Origin: Candidatus Competibacteraceae bacterium
GTDB taxonomy: Bacteria; Pseudomonadota; Gammaproteobacteria; Competibacterales; Competibacteraceae
Direction of reading: 5' to 3'
DNA length: 35,458 nt
Assembly (NCBI GenBank): GCA_003989075.1
Contig: RXIX01000026.1
Location: forward strand, 1-35,458
The notes under the pieces were generated by a model. The model searched no databases. It saw nothing but the letters and a program-made list of their open reading frames with translations, and was not told where the DNA came from. A program made the translations under genes and the position numbers. Below are positions 23,094 to 32,764 of this stretch, piece by piece. The number at the start of each line of letters is the position of its first letter. Position 1 is the first letter of the stretch.

Positions 23094-23099
23094 TATAAT
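23094..23099 (+). promoter_or_regulatory. -10 box of the carbonic anhydrase promoter
   Basis: A consensus TATAAT lies 35 bases before the carbonic anhydrase start, with GGGAG (23122-23126) between them. No good -35 box is visible at 16-18 bases, where the sequence is GGGAAA-like and overlaps the ycgL ribosome binding region. Confidence 0.55.
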
Positions 23100-23134
23100 G
23101 CGCGCCGGACCACGGCTTAACGGGAGATTGCACC

Positions 23135-23800
23135 ATGACCGAAATCAACGAACTATTGCAAGGTTTCCAGCGCTTTCGCGTCAAGAGTTTTGAGCCTAAC
23201 CGGGAGATGTACAACCGGCTGGCGATGAAAGGCCAGACGCCGCGCACCCTGTTGATTGGCTGCAGTGATTCGCGGGTTGATCCAGCGATCCTGACCGATT
23301 CAGCACCGGGCGATCTGTTCGTGGTGCGCAATGTGGCCAACCTGATCCCGCCCTATGAGACCACCGGCCGCTTTCACGGCACCAGCGCTGCACTGGAATA
23401 CGCGGTCTGCAATCTGCAGGTCAACAACATCATCGTCCTGGGGCATTCCCACTGCGGTGGCATCAGTGCGCTGCTCGATGGCTATGGCGAGAACGACGAG
23501 GGCGAGGGCTATATCGCCCCTTGGGTGCGGATTGCCGCACCGGCCCGCGATGAGGTGCTGCGGCGCTGGCCGGACGCCAGCCGCGAATTCAGGCAGCGCG
23601 CCTGCGAGCGCGCCGGGGTGCGCACCTCGCTGAATAATCTGATGACGTTTCCCTTCATTCGCCAGCGGGTCGAGGAAGGTGGCCTGCGCATGTATGGCTG
23701 GTACTACGACCTGGAAAATGGCGAGCTGATGCAGTACGACCCGGACAAGGATCGCTTTTACGACCTGTACTTTGGTCCGCTGGCCGCCGATATCCCGTAA
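23135..23800 (+). CDS. can: Beta-class carbonic anhydrase
   Basis: This zinc enzyme interconverts CO2 and bicarbonate in the cytoplasm. The 221-residue protein has the beta-class signature: IGCSDSRVDP with Cys43, the Asp45/Arg47 dyad, and GHSHCGG with His104 and Cys107 completing the zinc site. The length is normal for Can (CynT2) types. ATG 23135 has GGGAG 8 bases upstream and a TATAAT further up. It is followed after 66 bases by purH on the same strand. AIR carboxylation in purine synthesis uses bicarbonate or CO2, so the neighbourhood is sensible, but a functional link is inference only. Confidence 0.95.
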   Translation: MTEINELLQGFQRFRVKSFEPNREMYNRLAMKGQTPRTLLIGCSDSRVDPAILTDSAPGDLFVVRNVANLIPPYETTGRFHGTSAALEYAVCNLQVNNIIVLGHSHCGGISALLDGYGENDEGEGYIAPWVRIAAPARDEVLRRWPDASREFRQRACERAGVRTSLNNLMTFPFIRQRVEEGGLRMYGWYYDLENGELMQYDPDKDRFYDLYFGPLAADIP

Positions 23801-23866
23801 AACTGCGGACACACCCGTTCCCGTTACAACCGCGCTTTCCCTCTCCCCGACGCACGGACTCCTCGC

Positions 23867-25447
23867 ATGAACCCGACCCCCGCGCCTGCCATTCGCCGCG
23901 CCCTGATCAGCGTCTCCGATAAGACCGGCATCCTCGATTTTGCCCGTGCCCTGCATCACTTGGGCGTGGAAATTCTCTCCACCGGTGGCACGGCCCGCCT
24001 GCTGGCAGACAGCGCTGTGCCGGTGATCGAGGTGGCCGACTACACCGGCTTTCCGGAAATGATGGATGGCCGCCTCAAAACTCTGCACCCGAAAATTCAT
24101 GGCGGCCTGCTGGGCCGGCGCGGTCAGGACGAGGCGGCGATGAGCGCGCATGACATTCCGCCGATCGATCTGCTGGTGGTGAATCTGTATCCCTTTGAGG
24201 CGACGGTGGCCAAGCCGGACTGCAGTCTGGCCCATGCCATCGAGAACATCGACATCGGCGGACCGACCATGCTGCGCGCCGCCGCCAAGAACCACGCCGC
24301 CGTCACCGTGGTGGTCGATGCCGCCGATTACGCGCGGGTGCTTGATGAGATGCGTGCCGGCAATGGCGCGGTCAGCGCCGCGACCCGCTTCGATCTGGCG
24401 CTGAAGGTGTTCGAACACACCGCCCGCTACGAGGGTGCGATTGCCAATTATCTCGGTTCGATCCGCGCCGGGGACGTGCGCGATCCGTTCCCGCGCAGCT
24501 ACAGCGTGCAGTTTCGCAAGGCGCAGGACATGCGCTATGGCGAGAATCCGCATCAGGGCGCGGCCTTCTATGTTGAGCCACAGCCGGGTGAAGCCTGCAT
24601 CGCCACTGCCCGCCAGTTGCAGGGCAAGGAACTGTCCTATAACAACGTTGCCGATACCGATGCGGCGCTGGAATGCGTCAAGAGCTTTGCTGCGCCGGCC
24701 TGCGTGATCGTCAAGCACGCCAATCCCTGCGGCGTGGCGGTGGGCGCCAGCCTGCTGGAAGCCTATGACCGCGCCTATCAGACCGATCCCACCTCCGCCT
24801 TTGGCGGCATCATCGCCTTCAATCGGCCGCTGGACGCAGCGACTGCCAAGGCGATTGTCGATCGCCAGTTCGTCGAAGTGATCATCGCGCCACAGGTCGC
24901 GCCCGAGGCCCTGGCGGTGACGGCCAGCAAGCAGAACGTGCGGGTGTTGGCCTGCGGTGACTGGGGCGCGCAACGGATAGCGGGCTGGGATTACAAGCGC
25001 GTTACCGGTGGCCTGCTGGTGCAGGATCGCGATCTGGGTCAGGTGGGCCTGGCCGATCTGAAGGTGGTCAGCCAGCGTCAGCCGAGCGCGGCGGAACTGG
25101 CCGATCTGCTGTTTGCCTGGCAGGTGGTGAAGTTCGTCAAATCCAATGCCATCGTCTTCTGCCGCGACGGCATGACGCTCGGGGTGGGCGCCGGGCAGAT
25201 GAGCCGGGTCTATTCGGCGCGCATCGCCGCGATCAAGGCCGCCGATGTGCAGTTGAGTCTGCAAGGCTCGGTGATGGCCTCCGATGCCTTTTTCCCGTTC
25301 CGCGATGGCATCGACGCCGCTGCCGAGTTTGGCGTTACTGCCGTGGTGCAGCCGGGTGGGTCGATGCGCGATGCCGAGGTGATCGCCGCCGCCGATGAGC
25401 ACGGCATGGCGATGGTGTTGACCGGCATGCGGCATTTCCGGCACTAA
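23867..25447 (+). CDS. purH: Bifunctional AICAR formyltransferase/IMP cyclohydrolase
   Basis: PurH performs the last two steps of IMP synthesis: formyl transfer from 10-formyl-tetrahydrofolate to AICAR, then ring closure. The 526-residue length is usual. The N-terminal MGS-like cyclohydrolase domain covers about 1-200 ([32 protein letters not shown]). The formyltransferase domain follows, with [13 protein letters not shown] holding the catalytic Lys-His, [14 protein letters not shown], and the C-terminal [21 protein letters not shown] 23867 fits the family start; no strong ribosome binding site is seen. purD follows after 51 bases, a common pairing, with a small palindrome between them. Confidence 0.97.
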   Translation: MNPTPAPAIRRALISVSDKTGILDFARALHHLGVEILSTGGTARLLADSAVPVIEVADYTGFPEMMDGRLKTLHPKIHGGLLGRRGQDEAAMSAHDIPPIDLLVVNLYPFEATVAKPDCSLAHAIENIDIGGPTMLRAAAKNHAAVTVVVDAADYARVLDEMRAGNGAVSAATRFDLALKVFEHTARYEGAIANYLGSIRAGDVRDPFPRSYSVQFRKAQDMRYGENPHQGAAFYVEPQPGEACIATARQLQGKELSYNNVADTDAALECVKSFAAPACVIVKHANPCGVAVGASLLEAYDRAYQTDPTSAFGGIIAFNRPLDAATAKAIVDRQFVEVIIAPQVAPEALAVTASKQNVRVLACGDWGAQRIAGWDYKRVTGGLLVQDRDLGQVGLADLKVVSQRQPSAAELADLLFAWQVVKFVKSNAIVFCRDGMTLGVGAGQMSRVYSARIAAIKAADVQLSLQGSVMASDAFFPFRDGIDAAAEFGVTAVVQPGGSMRDAEVIAAADEHGMAMVLTGMRHFRH

Positions 25448-25457
25448 CAACATTCCG

Positions 25458-25476
25458 CCTCTCCCTGCGGGAGAGG
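25458..25476. repeat. Perfect CCTCTCCC/GGGAGAGG palindrome between purH and purD
   Basis: CCTCTCCC (25458-25465), TGC, GGGAGAGG (25469-25476) is a perfect 8-bp stem with a 3-base loop. No T-run follows, so it is probably an intergenic palindrome that leaves purHD transcription intact or only reduces it. Looser relatives lie at 9777-9802 and 18870-18917. Confidence 0.7.
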
Positions 25477-25498
25477 ACTGCGGTTGAGGGGTACACTG

Positions 25499-26797
25499 AT
25501 GAATATCCTGATCGTTGGCGGCGGTGGTCGCGAACATGCCCTGGCCTGGAAGGTGGCGCAGTCCAGCCGGGTCAGTAATGTTTACGTCGCACCGGGCAAT
25601 GCGGGTACCGCCCTGGAACCCAAGGTGACCAATATCGCGATCACTGCCGATGATCCGCCGGACCTGCTCCGGTTTGCCCAGGCGCATCATGTCGATCTGA
25701 CCATCATCGGCCCGGAAGTGCCGCTGGTCCTGGGCATCAGCGATCTGTTCGCGGCGGCGGGCCTGGCCTGCTTTGGACCCCGGCAGGCGGCAGCGCAGCT
25801 GGAAGGTTCCAAGGCCTTTGCCAAGGATTTCCTGGCCCGGCACGCCATTCCTACGGCCCGCTACCAGAGCTTCACCGATGCCGATGCTGCTGAAGCCTTC
25901 ATCCGCGAGATGGGCGCACCGCTGGTGGTTAAGGCCGATGGGCTGGCGGCGGGCAAGGGCGTGGTGCTGGCGCAGAGCATCGAGGAGGCCATCGCTGCCG
26001 CCCGGAGCATGCTCAGCGGTTCGGCGTTTGGTGCTGCCGGTCAACGCGTGGTAGTCGAGGAATTCCTGGTCGGCGAGGAGGCCAGCTTCATCGTCATGAC
26101 CGATGGCGAGTTCATTCTGCCGCTGGCCTCGTCACAGGATCACAAGGCCCGCGACAATGGCGATCAGGGACCGAACACGGGTGGCATGGGTGCCTATTCG
26201 CCGGCGCCGGTGGTGACCCCGGAGCTGCATGAGCGGATCATGGCGGAGATCATTGCCCCGACCGTGCGCGGCATGGCCGCCGAGGGTTGCCGCTATGTCG
26301 GCTTTCTCTACGCCGGGGTGATGGTGACCGCCGAGGGACCGAAGGTGCTGGAGTACAACTGTCGGCTCGGCGATCCCGAGGCCCAGCCGCTGCTGATGCG
26401 CCTGCGCTCGGATCTGGTCGAGCTGTGCAAGGCAGCGCTGGAGGGGCAGTTGGCCACGGTCGAAGCCGAGTGGGATCCGCGCCCGGCGCTGGGCGTGGTG
26501 ATGACGGCCGGTGGCTATCCGGGCCGCTATCGGCAGGGCGATGTCATCGAGGGCCTGCCGGCGCATGATGAGGATCTGGATGATGACCTCAAGATCTTCC
26601 ACGCCGGCACCCAGGAGGCCAAGGACGGCAACGTCGTGACCCATGGTGGTCGGGTGTTGTGCGTCACGGCCCTGGGGGGCAGCGTCGCCGAGGCGCAAAG
26701 CCAGGCCTATAACCTGGTCAAGCAGTTGCGCTGGGAAGGCGCCTACTATCGTACCGATATCGGCTATCGCGCCATCGCCCGCGAGCGGGGTGAATAG
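25499..26797 (+). CDS. purD: Phosphoribosylamine-glycine ligase (GAR synthetase)
   Basis: PurD joins glycine to phosphoribosylamine with ATP, the second step of purine synthesis. The 432-residue protein shows the family start MNILIVGGGGREHALAWK, an ATP-grasp core (VVKADGLAAGKGVVLA, VVVEEFLVGEEASF), QDHKARDNGDQGPNTGGMGAYSP-type loop residues, and YNCRLGDPEAQP. I chose ATG 25499; a TTG at 25484 is also in frame but adds only five residues, and GAGGGG sits just upstream of the ATG. It is likely co-transcribed with purH. ubiU begins one base after the purD stop, so ubiU may be translationally coupled. Confidence 0.97.
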   Translation: MNILIVGGGGREHALAWKVAQSSRVSNVYVAPGNAGTALEPKVTNIAITADDPPDLLRFAQAHHVDLTIIGPEVPLVLGISDLFAAAGLACFGPRQAAAQLEGSKAFAKDFLARHAIPTARYQSFTDADAAEAFIREMGAPLVVKADGLAAGKGVVLAQSIEEAIAAARSMLSGSAFGAAGQRVVVEEFLVGEEASFIVMTDGEFILPLASSQDHKARDNGDQGPNTGGMGAYSPAPVVTPELHERIMAEIIAPTVRGMAAEGCRYVGFLYAGVMVTAEGPKVLEYNCRLGDPEAQPLLMRLRSDLVELCKAALEGQLATVEAEWDPRPALGVVMTAGGYPGRYRQGDVIEGLPAHDEDLDDDLKIFHAGTQEAKDGNVVTHGGRVLCVTALGGSVAEAQSQAYNLVKQLRWEGAYYRTDIGYRAIARERGE

Positions 26798-26798
26798 C

Positions 26799-27830
26799 AT
26801 GGCCAGTCCGGCTCCTACCGCCAAGGCATCCACCTTGGAACTGGTCTGTCCCGCGGGCAACCTGCCGTCGCTGAAAACGGCCGTCGATCACGGCGCCGAT
26901 GCGGTGTACATCGGCTTTCGCGACGACACCAACGCCCGGCATTTTCCCGGCCTGAACTTCGACGCCAAGGCCGCCGAGCAGGGCGTGCGCTATGCCCAGA
27001 CCCGTGGCCGGCGGGTCTTCGTCGCCCTTAACACCTTTCCGCAGCCGGACGGCTGGGCGCGCTGGCAGCGGGCGGTTGATCAGGCCGCCGAATTGGGTGT
27101 GGATGCGGTGATCGCCGCCGACATCAGCGTGCTCGACTACGCCTGCCAGCGGCATCCGCAACTGCCGCTGCACCTGTCGGTACAGGGTTCGGCCACCAAC
27201 TACGAAGCGATCCGCTTTTACCATGAGCGCTTTGGCATCCGTCGGGTGGTCCTGCCACGGGTACTGTCGCTGCCGCAGGTACGCCATGTGTTGGATAGCA
27301 GCCCGGTCGGCATCGAAGTCTTTGGTTTTGGCGGTCTGTGCATCATGGTCGAGGGGCGCTGCCTGCTGTCTTCCTACGTCACCGGCGAATCGCCCAATAT
27401 GTGCGGGGTCTGCTCGCCGGCCAAGGCGGTGCGCTGGGAGGAAACCCCGCGTGGCCTGGAAACGCGGCTCGGTGGCCTGCTCATCGATCGTTATGAGCCC
27501 GACGAGCCGGCCGGCTATCCGACCCTGTGCAAGGGCCGCTTCATGGTTGGCGACCAGACCTATTACGCCATCGAGGAACCGACCAGCCTCAATACCCTGG
27601 AGCTGCTGCCGGAGTTGCAGGCCATGGGTATTGCCGCAATCAAGATCGAGGGTCGCCAGCGCAGTCCGGCCTATGTCACCCAGGTGACCCGGGTCTGGCG
27701 GGCGGCGATTGATGCCTGCCGGCGTAATCCGGCCGGCTATGCGCCAAAACCGGAATGGCTGCGCGAACTGGGCAAGGTGTCCGAGGGGCATCAGACCACG
27801 CTTGGCGCCTATCACCGTACCTGGCAGTGA
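26799..27830 (+). CDS. ubiU: Oxygen-independent ubiquinone hydroxylation protein UbiU (U32 family)
   Basis: UbiU works with UbiV to hydroxylate ubiquinone precursors without O2. The 343-residue protein belongs to the U32 peptidase-like family (LELVCPAGNLPSLKTAVDHG, AVYIGFRDDTNAR). The four likely 4Fe-4S ligands are Cys181, Cys188, Cys205 and Cys244. Their spacing of 7, 17 and 39 residues matches E. coli UbiU (169, 176, 193, 232). ATG 26799 begins one base after the purD stop; a longer frame starting inside purD is spurious. ubiV follows after 12 bases with its own GGAG, so the two are an operon. Presence of this pair indicates quinone synthesis under anaerobic conditions. Confidence 0.95.
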   Translation: MASPAPTAKASTLELVCPAGNLPSLKTAVDHGADAVYIGFRDDTNARHFPGLNFDAKAAEQGVRYAQTRGRRVFVALNTFPQPDGWARWQRAVDQAAELGVDAVIAADISVLDYACQRHPQLPLHLSVQGSATNYEAIRFYHERFGIRRVVLPRVLSLPQVRHVLDSSPVGIEVFGFGGLCIMVEGRCLLSSYVTGESPNMCGVCSPAKAVRWEETPRGLETRLGGLLIDRYEPDEPAGYPTLCKGRFMVGDQTYYAIEEPTSLNTLELLPELQAMGIAAIKIEGRQRSPAYVTQVTRVWRAAIDACRRNPAGYAPKPEWLRELGKVSEGHQTTLGAYHRTWQ

Positions 27831-27842
27831 GGAGCAATCGCC

Positions 27843-28766
27843 ATGGCAACCGTTGAACAAGGCCTGCCGCGCCTGGCGCTCGGTCCGGTGCTGTATTACT
27901 GGCCGCGGCAGATGCTGCTCGATTTTTACGAGCGGATGAGCGCGGCGCCGCTGGACATCGTGTATATCGGCGAAACCGTATGCTCCAAGCGCCATGCCCT
28001 GAATACCACCGACTGGCTGGACCTGGCGGAACGCATCAGCGCGACCGGTAAGGAGGTGGTGCTGTCGACGCTGGCGCTGCTGGAAGCGGAATCGGAACTG
28101 AAGACGCTGCGCCGGCTGTGCGCGAATGGCCGCTTTACCGTTGAAGCGAATGATATGGGCGCGGTGCATCTGCTGGCGGCGCAGGGCGTGCCGTTCGTGC
28201 TCGGCACCGGGATCAATGTCTATAACGAGCGCACCCTGGGTGTTCTGGCCAGGCTGGGCGCGCAGCGCTGGGTGATGCCGGTGGAATTGTCGCGGGAGAC
28301 GCTGGCGGCGATTCAGGCCCGACGGCCGGCCGGTGTCGAGACCGAGGTGTTCGCCTATGGCCGCCTGCCGCTGGCCTATTCGGCGCGCTGTTTCACGGCC
28401 CGCTACCATGACCTGCCCAAGGATGATTGCCAGTATCGCTGTCTGGACGATCCCGAGGGCCTGACCCTGAGCACCCGCGAGAGCCAGATCTTCCTGACGC
28501 TGAACGGGATTCAGACCCAGTCAGCACAGACCTGCAACCTGCTGGCGGAATTGGCCGATTTGCGCGCGCTGGGTGTGGACGTGCTGCGCCTCAGTCCGCA
28601 GCCGCACGACATGGAGACGGTGATCGAGGCGTTTGCCGCCTGTCGGAGCGGTGCGCGTGATCCACGCGAAGCGGCGCAGGCCTTGAATGCCGGCCTGCCA
28701 CACGGTGCCTGCGATGGCTACTGGCAGGGCCAGCCGGGTCTAAGGCAGGTCGCGGCAGCGGTGTAG
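27843..28766 (+). CDS. ubiV: Oxygen-independent ubiquinone hydroxylation protein UbiV (U32 family)
   Basis: UbiV is the partner of UbiU in O2-independent ubiquinone synthesis; known UbiU-UbiV complexes carry one 4Fe-4S cluster in each chain. The 307-residue protein has IVYIGETVCSKR and ends its Fe-S motif with ARCFTARYHDLPKDDC-QYRC. The likely ligands are Cys47, Cys183, Cys196 and Cys200, with the last three spaced as in E. coli UbiV (180, 193, 197). ATG 27843 has GGAG at 27831-27834, 8 bases upstream and directly after the ubiU stop. A strong hairpin terminator follows the gene and is shared with the convergent ubiT. Confidence 0.95.
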   Translation: MATVEQGLPRLALGPVLYYWPRQMLLDFYERMSAAPLDIVYIGETVCSKRHALNTTDWLDLAERISATGKEVVLSTLALLEAESELKTLRRLCANGRFTVEANDMGAVHLLAAQGVPFVLGTGINVYNERTLGVLARLGAQRWVMPVELSRETLAAIQARRPAGVETEVFAYGRLPLAYSARCFTARYHDLPKDDCQYRCLDDPEGLTLSTRESQIFLTLNGIQTQSAQTCNLLAELADLRALGVDVLRLSPQPHDMETVIEAFAACRSGARDPREAAQALNAGLPHGACDGYWQGQPGLRQVAAAV

Positions 28767-28796
28767 GGCGGGCGAGTGGGCTGCGGCTGAAGGAAG

Positions 28797-28843
28797 AAGC
28801 CGTTCAGGGTTCGCCAGGCGTACTCTGAACGGCTTTTGTTTTT
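28797..28843 (+). terminator. Intrinsic terminator between ubiV and ubiT
   Basis: AAGCCGTTCAG (28797-28807) and CTGAACGGCTT (28825-28835) form a perfect 11-bp stem with a 17-base loop, followed by TTGTTTTT. It ends ubiV. On the other strand the stem is followed by CTTCC and could weakly end ubiT as well. Confidence 0.92.
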
Positions 28844-28844
28844 G

Positions 28845-29369
28845 CTAGGCTGTGCGTCCGCTGAAGCGCTCATGGACGCGCAGCAGGGCGCTGGTGGCGC
28901 GCAGCAGCGGCGGCAGTGGCCCGCCGGTGGCGTCCAGATCCTGGCTGTCCAGCCAGTTTTTCAGCTCCAGGCCCAGGGCAGTATCGCCCTCCATCAGCAC
29001 GCGGCGGCTGAAAAACAACGTATCGGAATCCTCGCGACGGGTGGCCAGCACCAGGAAATCGTACAGCGTACCGCTGATGCTCAGATCTGCAGGTGCGGCC
29101 TGTGCGCCGGGGACAAAACCGGCCGGCCCGGCAAAGCGCAGGCGATATTCCACGCCGGCATCACGCAGGCGGATCAGGAGCAGCCGGTCACGCAGGAAGT
29201 CGAATTCGCCCTCGCGAATGCCGGCGGCGAACAGCACGTTCAGCGCCGTGGTCAGCAGGGTCGAATGCACCGGACCGGGAATCAGTCGCAGCGGTAGCGC
29301 CAGTGGTGCGGGCAGGGTCGGACGACGGGGAGCCTGAACAGGCGTGGCAGTATCGGCAGTAGCGTTCAT
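28845..29369 (-). CDS. ubiT: SCP2-domain ubiquinone accessory protein UbiT
   Basis: The 174-residue protein has a SCP2-like lipid-binding domain with the strand pattern LFFSRRVLMEGDTALGLELKN, GTLYDFLVLATRRED and FDFLRDRLLLIRL. UbiT (YhbT) is the O2-independent counterpart of UbiJ and holds the hydrophobic ubiquinone intermediate. It is named mainly because UbiU and UbiV are adjacent; UbiJ-like SCP2 proteins are otherwise similar. In E. coli ubiT is divergent from ubiUV, while here it converges on them. It lies 48 bases after rho on the same strand, so it may be read from the rho transcript. It uses ATG 29369; no strong ribosome binding site is seen. Confidence 0.88.
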   Translation of the reverse strand: MNATADTATPVQAPRRPTLPAPLALPLRLIPGPVHSTLLTTALNVLFAAGIREGEFDFLRDRLLLIRLRDAGVEYRLRFAGPAGFVPGAQAAPADLSISGTLYDFLVLATRREDSDTLFFSRRVLMEGDTALGLELKNWLDSQDLDATGGPLPPLLRATSALLRVHERFSGRTA

Positions 29370-29417
29370 CGGGAACAGTCGTCGGGAAAATTCGTCACGG
29401 GTCCGGAGCCGGGCGCC

Positions 29418-30674
29418 CTAGCGCTTCATCGACTCGAAGAATTCCTTGTTGGTCCGGGTGTTCTTCAGCCGCTCAAGCAGGAATTCCATCGCCTGCAGCT
29501 CATCCATCGGGTGCAGCAGCTTGCGCAGAATCCACATCTTCTGCAGATCGTCAGCGTCGGTGAGCAGTTCCTCGCGGCGGGTGCCGGAGCGGTTCAGGTC
29601 GATCGACGGGAATACACGCTTTTCGGAAATGCGCCGGTCAAGATGGATTTCCATGTTGCCGGTGCCCTTGAATTCCTCGTAGATCACATCATCCATGCGC
29701 GAGCCGGTGTCGATCAGCGCGGTGGCGATGATGGTCAGCGAGCCGCCTTCCTCGATATTGCGCGCTGCGCCAAAGAAGCGCTTGGGCTTTTGCAGGGCGT
29801 TGGCATCGACGCCACCGGTGAGTACCTTGCCCGAGGCCGGCACCACGGTGTTATAGGCACGCGCCAGCCGGGTGATGGAATCGAGCAGGATCACCACGTC
29901 GCGCTTGTGCTCGACCAGGCGCTTGGCCTTATCGGAAACCATTTCCGCAACCTGCACATGGCGGGTGGCCGGTTCGTCGAAGGTGCTGGAGATCACCTCG
30001 CCGCGCACCGAGCGCTGCATCTCGGTCACTTCCTCCGGGCGCTCGTCGATCAGCAGTACGATCAGGTAGCACTCGGGATGGTTGGCGGCGATGCTTTGGG
30101 CAATATTCTGCAGCATCATGGTCTTGCCGGCCTTGGGCGGCGAGACGATCAGACCGCGCTGGCCCTTGCCAATCGGCGCGACCAGGTCGATGACCCGGGC
30201 GGTGATGTCCTCGGTGCTGCCATTGCCGCGCTCCAGCTGCATGCGTTCGGTGGCGTGCAGCGGGGTGAGGTTCTCGAACAGGACCTTGTTCTTGGAGACC
30301 TCGGGCGGTTCGAAATTGATGTCGTTGACCTTGAGCAGGGCAAAGTAGCGCTCGCCTTCCTTGGGGGGGCGAATCTTGCCGCTGACCGTGTCGCCGGTGC
30401 GCAGGTTGAAACGGCGGATCTGGCTGGGCGAGACGTAGATGTCATCAGGGCCGGCCAGATAGGAGCTGTCGGCGGAACGCAGGAAGCCGAAGCCGTCCTG
30501 GAGAATTTCCAGGACGCCATCGCCGGAGATATCCTCACCATTCTTGGCCAGAGCCTTGAGAATGGCGAAGATCACGTCCTGCTTGCGCGACCGTGCCATG
30601 CCCTCGAGCTTCAGATCCTGCGCGATGGCGATCAGGTCGGCGGCGGATTTCTTTTTGAGTTCAGTCAGATTCAT
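29418..30674 (-). CDS. rho: Transcription termination factor Rho
   Basis: Rho is a hexameric RNA helicase that ends transcription at C-rich untranslated RNA. The 418-residue protein is the usual length. The N-terminal domain ([15 protein letters not shown]) and the RNA-binding cold-shock-like motif DGFGFLRS (about 60-67) are clear. The P-loop SPPKAGKT is at 178-185, with Lys181 and Lys184 at the same positions as in E. coli. Walker B and R-loop regions read [14 protein letters not shown] and [16 protein letters not shown] 30674 gives the family start; no strong ribosome binding site is visible. trxA lies 199 bases upstream, as in E. coli, where a leader before rho takes part in autoregulation; the leader here shows no obvious element. 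Confidence 0.98.
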   Translation of the reverse strand: MNLTELKKKSAADLIAIAQDLKLEGMARSRKQDVIFAILKALAKNGEDISGDGVLEILQDGFGFLRSADSSYLAGPDDIYVSPSQIRRFNLRTGDTVSGKIRPPKEGERYFALLKVNDINFEPPEVSKNKVLFENLTPLHATERMQLERGNGSTEDITARVIDLVAPIGKGQRGLIVSPPKAGKTMMLQNIAQSIAANHPECYLIVLLIDERPEEVTEMQRSVRGEVISSTFDEPATRHVQVAEMVSDKAKRLVEHKRDVVILLDSITRLARAYNTVVPASGKVLTGGVDANALQKPKRFFGAARNIEEGGSLTIIATALIDTGSRMDDVIYEEFKGTGNMEIHLDRRISEKRVFPSIDLNRSGTRREELLTDADDLQKMWILRKLLHPMDELQAMEFLLERLKNTRTNKEFFESMKR

Positions 30675-30873
30675 GGAAGCTACATGCTCGAGACGGCAGG
30701 CGCGGGCAGGCGGTGCCGGCGGGGAGGGGTGCGTGTTCTCGGGTCGGGAAACGAGCCGGGCGACGGGCCGAACGGGCTTGGTGTATGGGCGGCTTGGGGA
30801 TGAACGCCGCAGTGAAAGCTAGCATGGCCATCCGGCGGCGTCTACCCTGGGCGGACGCCGCATCGGGCGGCGC

Positions 30874-31203
30874 TTAGCGCAGACTGCTATCGAGGAAGGC
30901 GATCAGTTGCGACTTGGACAGCGCACCGACCTTGGTCGCTTCGACGTTGCCGCCGCGGAACAGCATCAGGGTGGGAATGCCCCGGATACCATACTTGGGC
31001 GGGGTGTTCTGGTTTTCATCGACGTTCAGCTTGCAGATCTTGACGCGGCCGGCATATTCCGCGGCGACCTCATCGAGGATCGGAGCGATCATGCGGCAGG
31101 GTCCGCACCACTCGGCCCAGTAATCCACCAGGACCGGCTGACCGGCCTTGAGGACCTCGGCGTCGAAGGTTTCGTCGGTGATATGTACGATGTGCTCGCT
31201 CAC
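30874..31203 (-). CDS. trxA: Thioredoxin 1
   Basis: TrxA is a small cytoplasmic dithiol reductase. The 109-residue protein has [10 protein letters not shown] with redox cysteines Cys33 and Cys36, the buried Asp of VLVDYWA, and the cis-Pro loop [12 protein letters not shown]. The start codon is GTG at 31203, with GGAG 9 bases upstream. The next in-frame ATG would remove most of the active domain. It lies between rho (same strand) and the divergent rhlB, the same order as in E. coli. A GCC-rich hairpin without a T-run lies just beyond its stop (30856-30872), so read-through into rho is likely. Confidence 0.97.
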   Translation of the reverse strand: MSEHIVHITDETFDAEVLKAGQPVLVDYWAEWCGPCRMIAPILDEVAAEYAGRVKICKLNVDENQNTPPKYGIRGIPTLMLFRGGNVEATKVGALSKSQLIAFLDSSLR

Positions 31204-31489
31204 GGAAGGCGTCTCCGGTTTAGGAAGGAGGCTGGCGGCCGGTCGCCCGGTCGGGCAGCGGGAAGCGCTGAAATGGACAGGATATGCAATGGCGCCGGGG
31301 GTCTGGCAGGGGCACCCGCCTGGTGCGACCGCGAAAATCGGCGGCGCGCGGCGTTCAACGGCTGATATTGTGGCAAAATAGCCAATCGGGGCACAAATTT
31401 CCTTGCAGCATGTTCTTGCAGAATTTCAGCCCAAACCGGGCGCCGATGCAAGTCCCCCAAACCTGCCCATCTGGGATTTCGCTGATCAC

Positions 31490-32761
31490 ATGCAAAAAGA
31501 CCATCTTACCAACGTCCCCTTTTCCGGGCTCGGCCTGAGCGAATCACTGCTGGAAAGCCTGGAAGATACCGGCTTTACCTATTGCACGCCCATCCAGGCG
31601 GCTACGCTGCCCCTGGCCTTGCAGGGTCAGGATATCGCAGGCCAGGCGCAGACCGGCACCGGCAAGACCGCCGCGTTCCTGCTGGCTGCCCTGCATCATC
31701 TCATGGAAACCCCGGTCGCGGCCGATGCAGTCGGGCCCTGGACCCTGATTATCGCCCCGACCCGCGAACTGGCGGTACAGATTCATCGCGATGCCGAACT
31801 GCTCGGCCGCTACACCGGCCTGAAATTTGCCGCCGTCTATGGTGGCACCGGCTACGATAGCCAGCGCCGCCAGCTCGAGGCCGGGGTTGACGTCCTGATT
31901 GGCACGCCGGGCCGGTTGATCGACTACTTCAAGCAGGGCGTCTACAAGCTGTCGGCGATTGAAGTCGTGGTGCTCGACGAGGCCGACCGCATGTTCGATC
32001 TGGGCTTCATCGCCGATATTCGCTACCTGCTGCGCAAGATGCCACCGCCCGACAGGCGCATCAATATGCTGTTTTCCGCCACGCTCAGCAACCGGGTGAT
32101 GGAACTGGCCTATGAGCATATGAACGATCCGCGGGTGGTGCGCATCGAGGCCGAGCATGTCACGGCCGAGAAAGTCCGTCAGGCACTCTATCACGTCCCC
32201 GCGCATGACAAGATCGCGCTGCTGTTTGGCGTGCTGCGCCAGCAGGAGCCCAAGCGCACCATGATCTTTGTCAACACCAAGCGCGCCGCCGAGCGGGTGA
32301 CCGGCTATCTGCTGGGCAATGACTACGAAGCCGGCGTGCTCTCTGGCGATATCCCGCAGAACAAGCGCCTGAAGCTGCTGGAAGCCTTCCAGCAGGGCGA
32401 GCTGCCGATTCTGGTGGCCACCGATGTTGCGGCGCGGGGCCTGCACATTCCCGATGTCACCCACGTCATCAATTTCGACCTGCCGCAGGATCGCGAGGAT
32501 TACGTGCATCGCATCGGCCGTACCGCGCGCATCGGCGCCAGTGGCGATGCCATCAGCTTTGCCTGTGAGGAATACGTGTACTCGCTGCCCGATATCGAGG
32601 ATTTCATCGGCCAGAAGATTCCCGTGCTGCCGGTGACCGAGGAGCTGCTGCCCGAATACAAGCCGGCCAGGCGTCTGGAACGCCGCAGGCCGCTGTTGTC
32701 GGGTGGCGAGCATCGTGGCCGTGGCCGCACGCCGCACCGTCGGCCGAGCGGTCGGGGCTGA
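31490..32761 (+). CDS. rhlB: ATP-dependent RNA helicase RhlB
   Basis: RhlB is a DEAD-box helicase; in E. coli it works with RNase E and PNPase in the RNA degradosome. The 423-residue protein has the Q motif ([14 protein letters not shown]), Walker A AQTGTGKT at 53-60, [18 protein letters not shown] (DEAD box), [19 protein letters not shown] and HRIGRTAR. The C-terminal tail is rich in Arg, Gly and His, suited to RNA binding. I chose ATG 31490 because [14 protein letters not shown] aligns with E. coli RhlB (421 residues); a TTG at 31403 would add 29 residues without family support. It is divergent from trxA. The 286-base spacer holds an AT-rich TGGC-N6-GCCA (31371-31384) that may mark a promoter. 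Confidence 0.94.
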   Translation: MQKDHLTNVPFSGLGLSESLLESLEDTGFTYCTPIQAATLPLALQGQDIAGQAQTGTGKTAAFLLAALHHLMETPVAADAVGPWTLIIAPTRELAVQIHRDAELLGRYTGLKFAAVYGGTGYDSQRRQLEAGVDVLIGTPGRLIDYFKQGVYKLSAIEVVVLDEADRMFDLGFIADIRYLLRKMPPPDRRINMLFSATLSNRVMELAYEHMNDPRVVRIEAEHVTAEKVRQALYHVPAHDKIALLFGVLRQQEPKRTMIFVNTKRAAERVTGYLLGNDYEAGVLSGDIPQNKRLKLLEAFQQGELPILVATDVAARGLHIPDVTHVINFDLPQDREDYVHRIGRTARIGASGDAISFACEEYVYSLPDIEDFIGQKIPVLPVTEELLPEYKPARRLERRRPLLSGGEHRGRGRTPHRRPSGRG

Positions 32762-32764
32762 GCG

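Noticed and set aside
23059-23340. 94-residue N-terminal extension of ycgL
   Set aside because: It is antisense to the start of the carbonic anhydrase gene. A GGAG and the family start support ATG 23058.
23300-26044. 914-residue minus-strand open frame across can, purH and purD
   Set aside because: It covers three certain genes on the other strand and its translation matches no family. It is a GC-bias shadow.
30856-30872. CGCCGC/GCGGCG hairpin after trxA as a terminator
   Set aside because: There is no T-run on the transcribed side, and trxA-rho are often read together. It is noted only in the trxA entry.
31403-31489. Upstream TTG start for rhlB
   Set aside because: The 29 extra residues have no counterpart in RhlB, while ATG 31490 matches the E. 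coli start.
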